From assembly GCF_900104575.1 (NCBI RefSeq), contig NZ_LT629731.1, positions 4,243,111 to 4,307,110 on the forward strand: a stretch of DNA of 64,000 nucleotides, written 5' to 3'. This stretch comes from Bacillus tuaregi (GTDB lineage Bacteria > Bacillota > Bacilli > Bacillales > Cytobacillaceae). Positions 16,058-24,253 of this stretch are shown in pieces; the first letter of the stretch is position 1, and each line of letters starts with the position of its first letter. A program made the translations under genes and the position numbers. The notes beneath the pieces are model-generated. The model was given only the letters and a program-made list of their open reading frames with translations. It was not told the origin of the DNA and searched no databases.

Positions 16058-16555
16058 TTAACTCAATAAGTTTTTTCTTTCATATACATGAAAATAGTAG
16101 TTATACGGATTTTTATCATTCTTTATCCCTTTTTGGGCAAATACCTCATTCCATTCCTCATAATTCACTTCTGGAAAAAAAGTATCTCCTTCGAATTCAT
16201 GATGTATTTTTGTGATGTACATTTTCTCAACATAAGGGAAAAACAAATTATAAATCTGTTCTCCTCCGAAAATAAAAATTTCTTCTTCGTTTTTACATAA
16301 CTCAAAAACATCTTCTATTGAATGAACAATTTCACAACCATTAAAGGTAAACCCCTTATCTCTCGTCAGAATAATATTTCTTCTGTCAGGTAAGGCTCTT
16401 CCGATTGATTCAAGGTTCTTCCTACCTAATATTATCGGATGTCCCTTTGTAGTATTTTTAACATATTCCCAGTCCTTGGGAATCCTCCAAGGAATGTCAT
16501 TCTCTTTGCCAATCACTCTATTCTTATCCATCGCAGCAATCAAAGAAACTTTCAT
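16058..16555 (-). CDS. dfrG: DfrG-type (trimethoprim-insensitive) dihydrofolate reductase
   Basis: 165 residues. Reduces dihydrofolate to tetrahydrofolate with NADPH. MKVSLIAAMDKNRVIGKENDI, PIILGRKNLESIGRALP, NIILTRDKGF and IFIFGGEQIYNLFFPYVEK match the DfrG/DfrK/DfrD group of acquired trimethoprim-resistant enzymes almost residue for residue (as recalled for DfrG). Chromosomal Bacillus DHFR differs markedly. The resistance phenotype is inference from that likeness. ATG start, no overlap with neighbours, in the cassette-like group. Confidence 0.88.
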   Translation of the reverse strand: MKVSLIAAMDKNRVIGKENDIPWRIPKDWEYVKNTTKGHPIILGRKNLESIGRALPDRRNIILTRDKGFTFNGCEIVHSIEDVFELCKNEEEIFIFGGEQIYNLFFPYVEKMYITKIHHEFEGDTFFPEVNYEEWNEVFAQKGIKNDKNPYNYYFHVYERKNLLS

Positions 16556-16681
16556 TTATAACACAGCCTTTTTAACTAATTTACCATCTAATTTCTTATT
16601 TCTATCAAAAAACCTTTTCTCATTATCCTGCCCGTTAGTAAAAAATCGTTCCTCCCTTATTACTGAAACACTACCTGTTAG

Positions 16682-17041
16682 TTACATAAGACCTCCATCT
16701 TCTAATCCAGTTAAATATGCATTTTTAAATAGTTCATAAAAATAGGAATCCTCACCAAAATAATCTCTGAATCCGTTTAATACTTCTTCTTGGAGTTCTT
16801 TGTCAGATTTCCATATAGGCATTGCCCCTAAATCATCTTCAAACTGTCTTTCAATTAGATCAAGAGTATCATCTGAAAAAAAATTCCTATTTTCATCTAT
16901 CCACGTTAACCATTCAGTTATTATTTCTTTCTCTTGTTTTCGAATAGAAGATTTGCCCTTGTGAATAACTTCCTCTATGTCAGATAGTATAAGCGAAACA
17001 AATAACTCGATGGTAAATTCACTAAAATCTCTAATATTCAT
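16682..17041 (-). CDS. hypothetical helical protein, 119 residues
   Basis: Acidic, all-helical (FTIELFVSLILSDIEEVIHKG; EWLTWIDENRNFFSDDTLDLIERQFEDD). GGAGG upstream of the ATG. No family recognised. Last gene of the cassette group, directly before the right-end relic at 17150-17267. Confidence 0.5.
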   Translation of the reverse strand: MNIRDFSEFTIELFVSLILSDIEEVIHKGKSSIRKQEKEIITEWLTWIDENRNFFSDDTLDLIERQFEDDLGAMPIWKSDKELQEEVLNGFRDYFGEDSYFYELFKNAYLTGLEDGGLM

Positions 17042-17149
17042 TAAGATTAACTTCCTCCAGTTCTATCCTTGTTTAAATGCATCCATTAGCGAAATAACAA
17101 ATCAACGTTTAAGGCAAAAAAATAAGCATTATCCAGTATGACCACAGTT

Positions 17150-17267
17150 TGAGATAAAAAAGCCCCGTGGCCATAACCATATGCTAGTTACACCCACAAG
17201 ACTTATGTTACCTTTATTCTTCTTATGTAGACTTTTTCATTCTGCTAACTTTTCTTTCTTTTTGACA
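17150..17267. mobile_element. decayed Tn7-like right end inside the inner DNA
   Basis: Aligns with the E right end at 12,740-12,858: AAAAAAGCCCCG terminator stem, TTTATTCTTCTTATGTAGAC, CTGCTAACTTTTC iterons at about 20-base spacing, ending TTTGACA at 17267. The terminator stem is partly lost. It marks the edge of an earlier Tn7-like element whose cargo may have been the fosB-dfr gene group. Confidence 0.6.
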
Positions 17268-17304
17268 CAGTCTTTCTCTAATGTTCCTATTAGCGGGAGT
17301 TATT

Positions 17305-17805
17305 TTAGACGTAAGCATTTGAATCAACCTCAATTTTAGGTTCAAAGTGTTTAAGGAGTTTCATTATATTCCTCTGAAGACACTTATCAACTTTCCCCTC
17401 CTTTATCACTTGTTTGTATGCTTTAATTTTTTCAATATCATTAAAACAATCTTTGTTTAAATCATAAAAGTCAGTAGGAGTTCTTTCTGTTATTGTACAA
17501 TATCCTTTATTTAAATAAAGATTTACAACCACTATATTGAATTTTCTTTCAATAAAATACCTCATAATATCTTCATCCAAAAGTGTTAATATGTCATGAA
17601 TGATTACACTTTTAATACCTTCCGATTCCAATTCGTTTAAATACTTTCGTAAAGTATGTTTGTGATTACTATACTCAAACTTACTTTTAACAAAAATCCC
17701 TTTCATCAACGCAGCATTACACTTTATCGCATATTCGTAATCCAACATTTCCTTGTTATCGCTAGGTTGAATATGCATAAAATATCCAGCATTCTTTAAT
17801 TCCAT
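17305..17805 (-). CDS. hypothetical protein, resolvase-like alpha/beta family, member 1
   Basis: 166 residues. Starts GYFMHIQPS and contains LNELESEGIKSVIIHDI, DEDIMRYFIERKFNIVVVN. The same outline occurs in the proteins at 20355-20789 and 20881-21396. Alternating strands and helices and the order of motifs resemble the N-terminal domain of serine resolvases, but the catalytic Ser-Arg residues are not evident; function unknown. ATG behind AAGGAGG, one base after the stop of the 17807-18052 gene, so co-transcribed with it. Confidence 0.55.
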   Translation of the reverse strand: MELKNAGYFMHIQPSDNKEMLDYEYAIKCNAALMKGIFVKSKFEYSNHKHTLRKYLNELESEGIKSVIIHDILTLLDEDIMRYFIERKFNIVVVNLYLNKGYCTITERTPTDFYDLNKDCFNDIEKIKAYKQVIKEGKVDKCLQRNIMKLLKHFEPKIEVDSNAYV

Positions 17806-17806
17806 A

Positions 17807-18052
17807 TTACCGACCTCCTTCGGAAAAGACTACATATTTCTTTAACACTTCAATTCCTTGTTCAAAATCCTCATCTGTTCTAAGGGGAGATGGTAATTCT
17901 CTTATTATTTTTTCTGCTATTCTCTGAAACTGAAATTCTACACATAAATTCATAACCCGTTCATTATTTACAATAAATTCAACCATTTTATTTTCATTCG
18001 GGATATAATCCAAATAGATTTTACCATCGTAATTAATATTAAATTTTTCCAT
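17807..18052 (-). CDS. hypothetical protein, 81 residues
   Basis: Start ATG at 18050-18052 behind AAAGGAGG; the longer frame is not needed. Begins MEKFNINYDGKIYLDYIPN and ends with a helix. No family recognised. Operon with 17305-17805. Confidence 0.55.
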   Translation of the reverse strand: MEKFNINYDGKIYLDYIPNENKMVEFIVNNERVMNLCVEFQFQRIAEKIIRELPSPLRTDEDFEQGIEVLKKYVVFSEGGR

Positions 18053-18092
18053 TAAGAGATCGCCTCCTTTAAGTATGTTAATGCTTGTTTTC

Positions 18093-18536
18093 TTAAATTC
18101 TAAAACGTTTATATCCTTTATAATCTGAATCTGCATTATCATAATAGTTCTTTATTTCCTTTTCTAAATCACTAAAATGATACTTCAGGCTCACATAGGT
18201 CGGAATTCCAACAAGTAGACCTAATATGGTTATCAATGCTTCTTCTTCAATATTCATTAGAGTGTTAACTACAAGCATGATGGATAAACATGATAAAAAC
18301 ACAAACCACCTTGTCATTTTTTTGTTTACTTCCCCATGTAGTTTTATTTTTCCAGATAAAACCCCTGCAGCCATTCCTCCAACGTATAAGAGCCATGTTT
18401 CCTGTGTCATTTCAATTTCACTGACAAACAGTATAAATGGGTAAGTTATCGTTGTTATGATCATCATTGTAACGATCTTTCCAATTAATAAGACAAACTT
18501 AGTGGCTTTTTCCTTTTTAAAACGTGGAGTTTTCAA
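18093..18536 (-). CDS. four-helix membrane protein
   Basis: 147 residues with four hydrophobic spans (FVLLIGKIVTMMIITTITYPF; LLYVGGMAAGVLSG; WFVFLSCLSIMLVVNTLM; ALITILGLLVGIPTYVSL) and a charged C-terminus. Starts four bases inside the end of the 18533-18751 gene (overlap), so translationally coupled. Unknown function. Confidence 0.6.
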   Translation of the reverse strand: MKTPRFKKEKATKFVLLIGKIVTMMIITTITYPFILFVSEIEMTQETWLLYVGGMAAGVLSGKIKLHGEVNKKMTRWFVFLSCLSIMLVVNTLMNIEEEALITILGLLVGIPTYVSLKYHFSDLEKEIKNYYDNADSDYKGYKRFRI

Positions 18537-18751
18537 TCTTTCACCTCCCGTTTTTCATTTGCTCTTGTCCAGCGATCTACACTACTGGATACTGAGGATA
18601 CGATTAACAGAATGAGAAATGTTGTAACAAGATTGGGTTTACTATTTACTATGTAGACTGATGCTAACCCTAATACTGGACCCATAATGATTGAGGATAA
18701 TGCCATTCCTTTATAGTTCATTTCGGTTATTGTTTTTCGAAGCCAATTCAT
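18533..18751 (-). CDS. two-helix membrane protein
   Basis: 72 residues from ATG at 18749-18751 behind GAAGGAGG. Two hydrophobic segments (GMALSSIIMGPVLGLASVYIV; LVTTFLILLIVSSVSS). Overlaps the next gene by four bases; the pair forms a small membrane operon of unknown role. Confidence 0.6.
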   Translation of the reverse strand: MNWLRKTITEMNYKGMALSSIIMGPVLGLASVYIVNSKPNLVTTFLILLIVSSVSSSVDRWTRANEKREVKD

Positions 18752-18826
18752 TTTGTTACCTCCTTCTCTTGCCCATTCATTTAATAAAAACAACTACATT
18801 GTTATTTGTGAAAGTATAGCGTGAAT

Positions 18827-18985
18827 TTATTCACCTTCAAGGAATTGAGGACTAGTATTCAAAATAATAGATATCATACGACTTCCAATAAATCCGTCTG
18901 TAACACATTCAAAAAATGCGCCAGAATCCACTCCAGTATCATTAATCTTCCCAATGTTCTTCTGTTGGGCATATCGACTTATCAT
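18827..18985 (-). CDS. doubtful 52-residue reading frame
   Basis: ATG at 18983-18985 opens a 52-codon frame (MISRYAQQKNIGKIND...) in an otherwise empty 236-base gap. No good ribosome site. Could be the remnant of a longer gene; low support. Confidence 0.2.
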   Translation of the reverse strand: MISRYAQQKNIGKINDTGVDSGAFFECVTDGFIGSRMISIILNTSPQFLEGE

Positions 18986-19029
18986 AAAAATTCAATGCCA
19001 TCTTAAGGCTACCCCAACTTTACCTATGA

Positions 19030-19293
19030 TTAATTCTCATCGCCATCAAGTTCAGTTCTAAGCGAATAATAGTCATCCATATTCTCAATTGTTACATACT
19101 CATTAATTAAAGTAAGAACTTCTTCATAACTATTCAAGTTATCATGTTTTAACCGATAATTTAGTTCCTCTAACTTATTAAATTCCTCAATATGTTCAAG
19201 AATTGCTTCCGCCTTCCACATAATGTGGTACACATTTCCCTCTGGACCAGACCAATCGATCTTCATTACTGCTTTACTGTATTTAGTTCTCAT
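19030..19293 (-). CDS. hypothetical protein, 87 residues
   Basis: ATG at 19291-19293 behind AAGGGAGATG. Acidic and helical (EAILEHIEEFNKLEELNYRLKHDN). No family recognised. One of a run of short separately transcribed genes. Confidence 0.5.
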   Translation of the reverse strand: MRTKYSKAVMKIDWSGPEGNVYHIMWKAEAILEHIEEFNKLEELNYRLKHDNLNSYEEVLTLINEYVTIENMDDYYSLRTELDGDEN

Positions 19294-19338
19294 AGTGTCA
19301 TCTCCCTTCTTATAAATTGGCAAATAAGTTTTTCAACT

Positions 19339-19536
19339 TTAAAAGTTAGGCTTAGGAGTGTAACCTGTTACCTGATGCTCAAGTATACGTATTTCTTTAA
19401 CAATTTGGTGCTCAATGTTTGCTAGAAAATCTTGTTGTTGTTCAGACATTTCAGGCCAAAATCTTTCATATAAGGAGCGAATGATATCCAACTCCTCTTC
19501 TAAGTCTTGTAATCTCATATACTTTGTATTAATCAT
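19339..19536 (-). CDS. hypothetical coiled-coil protein, 65 residues
   Basis: ATG at 19534-19536 behind GGGGGTGGAAGGG; the longer frame overlaps the neighbouring gene and lacks a site. Helical (MRLQDLEEELDIIRSLYERF). Unknown. Confidence 0.5.
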   Translation of the reverse strand: MINTKYMRLQDLEEELDIIRSLYERFWPEMSEQQQDFLANIEHQIVKEIRILEHQVTGYTPKPNF

Positions 19537-19582
19537 CCCTTCCACCCCCTTTAAATTTAACGAAGATCTTTTGAAACCTTCG

Positions 19583-19798
19583 TTATAACTCATCACGAGT
19601 AAGGAAATCAAATAGATCTTTAATTTCATCTTTGTTTGACTTTTGAAGACTAACCCTTTGAGTAGGAATTCTACAATCCTTTTCACTTATAACTTCGATA
19701 TCTTCTTTACGATAGATTCTTTCTTTTTTTATCTCACCGTTAAAAACTCTAGTTACTCTTACGTTACCTCGTTCATCATAATCAATTACCTTTACCAT
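19583..19798 (-). CDS. hypothetical protein, 71 residues
   Basis: ATG behind AAGGAGGAG. N-terminal beta strands (MVKVIDYDERGNVRVTRVF) then a charged helix. About 46 bases upstream of 19339-19536, probably same transcript. Unknown. Confidence 0.5.
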   Translation of the reverse strand: MVKVIDYDERGNVRVTRVFNGEIKKERIYRKEDIEVISEKDCRIPTQRVSLQKSNKDEIKDLFDFLTRDEL

Positions 19799-19950
19799 TT
19801 TATCTCCTCCTTAATTTTGCTCTTTCTGCTGATCGGTACGAAATACTTAAGCAGTATTTATCTTTAAGATTTAGAATTAGGGCATGATAGTCATACTTCA
19901 TATCAATTTGGCAAATGCATGGTCCTATCCGCCCCTACTGGACTATAACC

Positions 19951-20301
19951 TTATTTGATACTTTGTCTGTATTTTCTACTTGTTGGCTTCCAACTTACCC
20001 TTCTTGCCCATCCATTTTCATAGGCTAAATCTAACCTATCTTCAATTGTTTCTATTACGTTATTCCAAGTTTCATCATCAATCTCACTATAATCCCATTT
20101 CCATGCTCCAAAAACCTTAAATAATGGCTCTTTTCCACTAGTAATACCTGTTCCTTTTAAGACCTCTTCAAGAACCAGATTTGGTCTTGGAGCCAGTGGA
20201 TCGCAGTCAATTAGAATAAATTTGTCCGGTTCTTTTGTTGTTTCTAACTCCGTCACAATTTGAGCATTTCCTTCTGATATCAATTTTTCAAGTGGATTCA
20301 T
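19951..20301 (-). CDS. hypothetical protein, 116 residues
   Basis: ATG behind AAAGGAGAG. Contains KFILIDCDPLAPRPNLVLEEVLKG and a Trp-rich C-terminus (FGAWKWDYSEIDDETW). No family recognised. Confidence 0.5.
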   Translation of the reverse strand: MNPLEKLISEGNAQIVTELETTKEPDKFILIDCDPLAPRPNLVLEEVLKGTGITSGKEPLFKVFGAWKWDYSEIDDETWNNVIETIEDRLDLAYENGWARRVSWKPTSRKYRQSIK

Positions 20302-20354
20302 TTTTTACTCTCCTTTGTTTCTTATTTTTATTTTTCTAACAAACTAGATATTTT

Positions 20355-20789
20355 TTATATCGAACTAACTTTTGCCTCTGCTGTTAATAACTCTGCTTTA
20401 AACAAATTTTCTACCGCCAGTGGAATTTTTGTTGTAGTCGCTTCTTCTAACCAGATTTTTTTTAGAAGTTTTGGTTTCATAAGATAATCCCCCTGAATGA
20501 CTCTAAAGGTGACATCTTTACTTATAAATAAATCTAGAATATTAGAGTTTGCAACATGTACAGGAGATATTATTAATACAGTTGACTTCTTTTTCAGTCT
20601 AGAAAAATACTTATCATTCATACTTTTATCCTCAAAATTTGAAATTGCGCAACCATTAACAATCTTAAGGTTGTTGTTCTCAGCAAATATATCCACCATC
20701 ATGGTGTATTCAAAAAATTCCTCAGTAGAATTCCTTGTTCTCCCTAGAATTGTCTCCGGTAATAATGTGAAAAATGTTACGTTTTTCAT
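20355..20789 (-). CDS. hypothetical protein, resolvase-like alpha/beta family, member 2
   Basis: 144 residues. STVLIISPVHVANSNILDLFISKDVTFRVIQGDY corresponds to IDTIAVQDRSIFNKDIINLF... of the 20881 gene product and to the same region of the 17305 product. ATG behind GGAGATGA. See 17305-17805 for the family reasoning. Confidence 0.5.
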   Translation of the reverse strand: MKNVTFFTLLPETILGRTRNSTEEFFEYTMMVDIFAENNNLKIVNGCAISNFEDKSMNDKYFSRLKKKSTVLIISPVHVANSNILDLFISKDVTFRVIQGDYLMKPKLLKKIWLEEATTTKIPLAVENLFKAELLTAEAKVSSI

Positions 20790-20880
20790 AAAGTATCATC
20801 TCCTTGAATAGTTTTTTTGTTTTTTTGTTTTTATGTTCACTTATCACTAAATCAAACACTGTATTCCTTCAATAACGAAC

Positions 20881-21396
20881 TTAATAGGCAGAAACGTTAA
20901 TACCAGTAGTAGATTCGAATTCATCTACTAAATCATTCGACATCCTTGCAACTCTTTCATAATTGATTAAGGCCTTTCTATAGTCAGAACCTAAGTTTTC
21001 CCATTTAACTTTACTGATTCTGGCTACATTATGTAGATCTGACCTCAATTGGTTGTTAGTAATTTCCTCAATCCTATATTTTGTCTTGCTACGATTAACT
21101 TCAATCAAAATGAAATGAAACCCCTCTTCGATAAACAGATTGATTATGTCCTTATTAAAAATTGAACGATCCTGTACAGCAATTGTGTCGATGTCCTGCT
21201 TTCTTAATAAACTGATAAAATACTGGGCAACTAGTGGATTACTCTTATAAGAATGGTAATTTGCAACACTTATCCCTTTAACATTCTCTAATAACACCTC
21301 TAGTACGCGACTTTTCATTTCTAAGTCTATGCTGTCATCTCTTTCAGCACTTAAGTGAACCATATAACCAACTTTATTAACTGCATTATTCTTCAT
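20881..21396 (-). CDS. hypothetical protein, resolvase-like alpha/beta family, member 3
   Basis: 171 residues. GYMVHLSAERDDSIDLE, then GISVANYHSYKSN, FISLLRKQDIDTIAVQD, FNKDIINLFIEEGFHFILIEVNRSK: the strand-helix order of a serine-resolvase N-terminal domain with the D-R-x-x-x-R-D-like piece changed to D-R-S-I-F-N-K-D. No DNA-binding domain follows. ATG behind AGGAGGAG. A nine-codon reading frame with a very strong ribosome site lies about 190 bases upstream. Confidence 0.5.
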   Translation of the reverse strand: MKNNAVNKVGYMVHLSAERDDSIDLEMKSRVLEVLLENVKGISVANYHSYKSNPLVAQYFISLLRKQDIDTIAVQDRSIFNKDIINLFIEEGFHFILIEVNRSKTKYRIEEITNNQLRSDLHNVARISKVKWENLGSDYRKALINYERVARMSNDLVDEFESTTGINVSAY

Positions 21397-22002
21397 ATGA
21401 AACTCCTCCTAGATATCAGTAATTTGAATTAAATAGAATGGACTAAGCACTTCACTCAAAATTTTGACTTATAGGTCTTCCTCAATTCATAATATTCCGT
21501 CTTTTATCGCTAGATTAATACTTCAATCGCATTTTACTCTCTATTGATTGCTCCAATTTTATTCAATTGTTTTAGTCTAAAAATGCTAAGTTGGGAAAAT
21601 ATGGAAAATTCGCATAAAAAAATCTCCTCCTTTTTATCACATAATAGAAAGAACAAAAATATACAAATATACTCAAGGTTGCGCATGTCAAACACATCCT
21701 TATTAGGCGTGTAAATGCACAGAGATTATGAGCCCAGATCAATACAGTGAACTAAACTCATCATCTTATTTACTTAGGGTATATTCTGTATATTTTTTGT
21801 TCCCTTCCCTTTTAGTGATAAAAAGAAAGAGATATATATATAATCAAAAACTATTAAAATTAAATTCAAAATAAAATTAAATAATGTATATTACGTTTAT
21901 TATAATATCACGGAATATTTTGCCTGTAAAGCACTATTTTGATATTTTTTTAAAATTTTTCTCTAGTACGATAATATCTTCAATCAATTAATTCAGAAAC
22001 TA
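21397..22002. other. AT-rich gene-free stretch
   Basis: 606 bases. The only coding candidate is the nine-codon frame at 21586-21615. Positions 21,830-21,950 are almost pure A/T with TATATATATAATC runs. Confidence 0.5.
21586..21615 (-). CDS. possible leader peptide MRIFHIFPT
   Basis: AAAGGAGGAG, eight bases, ATG, eight further codons, TAG. The ribosome site is among the strongest in the window yet the frame is only nine codons, as expected for an attenuation or stalling leader. The sequence has a faint likeness to the IFSIF core of the ermC leader, but the next gene (20881-21396) is not a methylase. It could equally be the start of a deleted gene. Confidence 0.3.
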   Translation of the reverse strand: MRIFHIFPT

Positions 22003-22266
22003 CTAAATAATTCCGTGTTCCATATTATACCTTTCACAAGTCTCTTTAAACTTTTTGTAGTATTCAATGTCTATATGGCTATCATTACTATGTAGCATTA
22101 TCCGATCTACATGGCCCCTATTAATATTTGATAATAGCAATTCTAAGATACTTAAATCAGCCATTAAACATATTATTCCTTGATTATTTTTTAACCCAAC
22201 TTCTATTGGTAACCCCCACACATTCTCATACTCCTGATTTAAATGAATTTCAAAATATCCAAACAC
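22003..22266 (-). CDS. hypothetical protein, 87 residues
   Basis: GTG start behind AGAGAGG. FGYFEIHLNQEYENVWGLPIEVG followed by LSILELLLSNINRGHVDRIMLHSND. Mixed alpha/beta, no family recognised. Sixteen bases after the 22282-22509 gene; likely the same transcript. Confidence 0.5.
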   Translation of the reverse strand: MFGYFEIHLNQEYENVWGLPIEVGLKNNQGIICLMADLSILELLLSNINRGHVDRIMLHSNDSHIDIEYYKKFKETCERYNMEHGII

Positions 22267-22281
22267 CTAAATACCTCTCTC

Positions 22282-22509
22282 TTATACTAACCTCATGTAC
22301 TCATACAGGTTAAAAAAATGAAATAATGTGTACCCAAGTGCTAATGATAATGGAATACTCAGTAAAAAGATCCTTTCCTGCAATTTTTCTGTTTTCTCTT
22401 TTCCTTTTGTTACTACTAATGGTACATACTTCCCACAAAGAATCATCAGAAACCATACTAGGCCAACAACGCAAAAGTAACTAGAAATATAATCTAAATA
22501 GAACATCAT
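22282..22509 (-). CDS. two-helix membrane protein
   Basis: 75 residues with spans YFCVVGLVWFLMILC and FLLSIPLSLALGYTLFHFF joined by a basic loop (TKGKEKTEKLQER). ATG behind GGGAGG. First gene of a two-gene unit with 22003-22266. Confidence 0.5.
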   Translation of the reverse strand: MMFYLDYISSYFCVVGLVWFLMILCGKYVPLVVTKGKEKTEKLQERIFLLSIPLSLALGYTLFHFFNLYEYMRLV

Positions 22510-23056
22510 TATCCTCCCCTGACTTTATAGGGATATTTTAACGTGTATAAAACATAAATTCCGCAAAATGATTACAGTAGATGGTAACTACTTCCCTATG
22601 GCTGCTGCAAGTCAAAGAAGTATTATGCAAAATGAGAAAGGGCTAATTATTTTGATAACAGTTGAAAAGCCAAACAGTTGTACGGACCGTTTGGCTTTTG
22701 TGGTAAGGAAAAGGTTCCTAGGCTACCCTTTCCCTGCAGTATATTCTATATATTCGATGTATTATATATAAATCATACTACGTTTAAAGAAATTAGTAAA
22801 TTCCCCAAATTCCGTTGAATTAGGTTATTTCCCCTTAAAATCAGTCAAAATAATTAAATGTCTACAAATATCTATTTTCTTCTCCAACCAGATTTTTTTC
22901 ATTTATTTCAGTCATAGTAAACCCTTCTGTAGCATTTTTTTCATTTTTCTTATCTGAAAAAAATCATTTTTTTCGCCTACAGTGCTTTTTAGATTCTCAG
23001 TTAACTACTATTACTAATCATTATAATGATTATAATAGTAACAATCATAAAAACTA
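22510..23056. other. gene-free stretch with terminator-like hairpin and PerR-like box
   Basis: 547 bases. Perfect hairpin AAAAGCCAAAC / GTTTGGCTTTT at 22665-22699, usable as a terminator on both strands. At 23021-23035 TTATAATGATTATAA is a full match to the PerR box consensus, but no gene starts just beyond it. The rest is AT-rich. Confidence 0.55.
22665..22699. terminator. bidirectional terminator hairpin
   Basis: 11-bp perfect stem AAAAGCCAAAC with T-runs on both strands. Confidence 0.65.
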
Positions 23057-23302
23057 TTAATTTTCATTATAATGATTAAATGTTTCTTCCCAGTGTACTA
23101 GGCAATATAAAACACGTATTAAATATTCCTTGGCTGCTTCTTCAGATTCAAACCTTCCACCATGAATTAGTTCAAACGTCTCATCTTCAAATATTTCTGC
23201 AAAAACCGAATAATATAATACTCCGTCTTTTTCCTGAAAAATTGCAATACGGTATGTATGACCTTGAACTCGTAAATCTTTTTTCAATATATATTCTTCC
23301 AT
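23057..23302 (-). CDS. hypothetical protein, 81 residues
   Basis: ATG behind AAAGGAGGGG. Beta-rich start (EEYILKKDLRVQGHTYRIAIFQEKDG) and a helical end with ESEEAAKEYLIRVLYCLVHWEE. No family recognised. Confidence 0.5.
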   Translation of the reverse strand: MEEYILKKDLRVQGHTYRIAIFQEKDGVLYYSVFAEIFEDETFELIHGGRFESEEAAKEYLIRVLYCLVHWEETFNHYNEN

Positions 23303-23394
23303 AACAAATCCCCTCCTTTCTATGTGTAGTTATAGAAAAGAGGGGGACGTCCCTTGTAAAATATTAATAGTCTTAATAAATACCAATATAAAAT

Positions 23395-24096
23395 TTATTT
23401 AGATACTGCTTGGACACTATTTTTATCTACTTCAATTATAGTTCCTTTTTCTTTATTTATTGTTAGGAGTTTTCCATCAATATTATATTCTAAATTAGTT
23501 CTTAAATTGGGGTCTTCTTCTCTTAACAGTTCTAAACACTTTAAAGTTGATACAAGTTGACCTTTACAAACTTCTATGAAATTCTCAGTAGACATCCCAT
23601 TTATTGAATAGATTTTAGAGTGTTCTACCCCTGTGTAGTAACCTGTTAATTCCTGCATTAGATTATTTGAAAAATATTGCGCACATTCAGCATTGATTTC
23701 TTTCCAAGTGTCCAATTTAGTATGAGCAACTATATGGCCTTTAGAAGTCCTATCGATTGTGGCTCCCCCACTAGTGATATAGTGTCTAAGTTTCTCTTTT
23801 AGATTAATCTGTTTACCATTAAGTAAGTAATATTGAGAAATTACATAAATAAATGAATTCATATAGATTTCGCTGTTAATTAAATATATCAAATTCTTCT
23901 TTATGGTTTCTTCACGTTTCTTTTTCTCGTTAACTTCATTAATTGTATGTTCAATTGTCTTATTTGAAGTTCTTGAAAGACTTCCTGTTAAAACTACATA
24001 TATTACAGTGACTATAACCAGCGTTAAATTTATTAACACTGATAGTGCACCAGTATTATTGTTCAGAAATTCAAATAGACTCACAATACTATTCAT
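23395..24096 (-). CDS. membrane-anchored hypothetical protein
   Basis: 233 residues from ATG at 24094-24096; GAGGAGG lies 13 bases upstream, somewhat far. One N-terminal membrane span (LSVLINLTLVIVTVIYVVL) then a cytoplasmic helical domain with a charged linker (NEVNEKKKREETIKKN). Layout resembles membrane-bound phage-defence or exclusion proteins, but no motif supports this. A terminator at 24204-24232 separates it from the recombinase gene. Confidence 0.5.
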   Translation of the reverse strand: MNSIVSLFEFLNNNTGALSVLINLTLVIVTVIYVVLTGSLSRTSNKTIEHTINEVNEKKKREETIKKNLIYLINSEIYMNSFIYVISQYYLLNGKQINLKEKLRHYITSGGATIDRTSKGHIVAHTKLDTWKEINAECAQYFSNNLMQELTGYYTGVEHSKIYSINGMSTENFIEVCKGQLVSTLKCLELLREEDPNLRTNLEYNIDGKLLTINKEKGTIIEVDKNSVQAVSK

Positions 24097-24203
24097 GCTA
24101 ATTTGACTTCCTCCTCTTAAATTAGATTTCATAGGCTTTCTTTTATAGTATGATATACGTTTAAATCTACTATAAGGTTCAATTCTTTGGAATACTAAAC
24201 ATT

Positions 24204-24232
24204 AAAAAATAGGGAAAGCGATCTCCCTATTT
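24204..24232 (-). terminator. terminator of the recombinase gene
   Basis: Minus strand AAATAGGGAGATCGCTTTCCCTATTTTTTAA: stem AAATAGGGA / TCCCTATTT. Confidence 0.75.
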
Positions 24233-24253
24233 GGTCAATTGAATATTGAGTTA

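Noticed and set aside
12859..17041. Integron with gene cassettes
   Set aside because: No integron integrase gene or typical attC ends are visible; the stem-loops are a different repeat type and the nearest recombinase is more than 7 kb away.
22568..22771. 67-residue plus-strand frame
   Set aside because: It contains the perfect hairpin at 22665-22699 and has no ribosome site.
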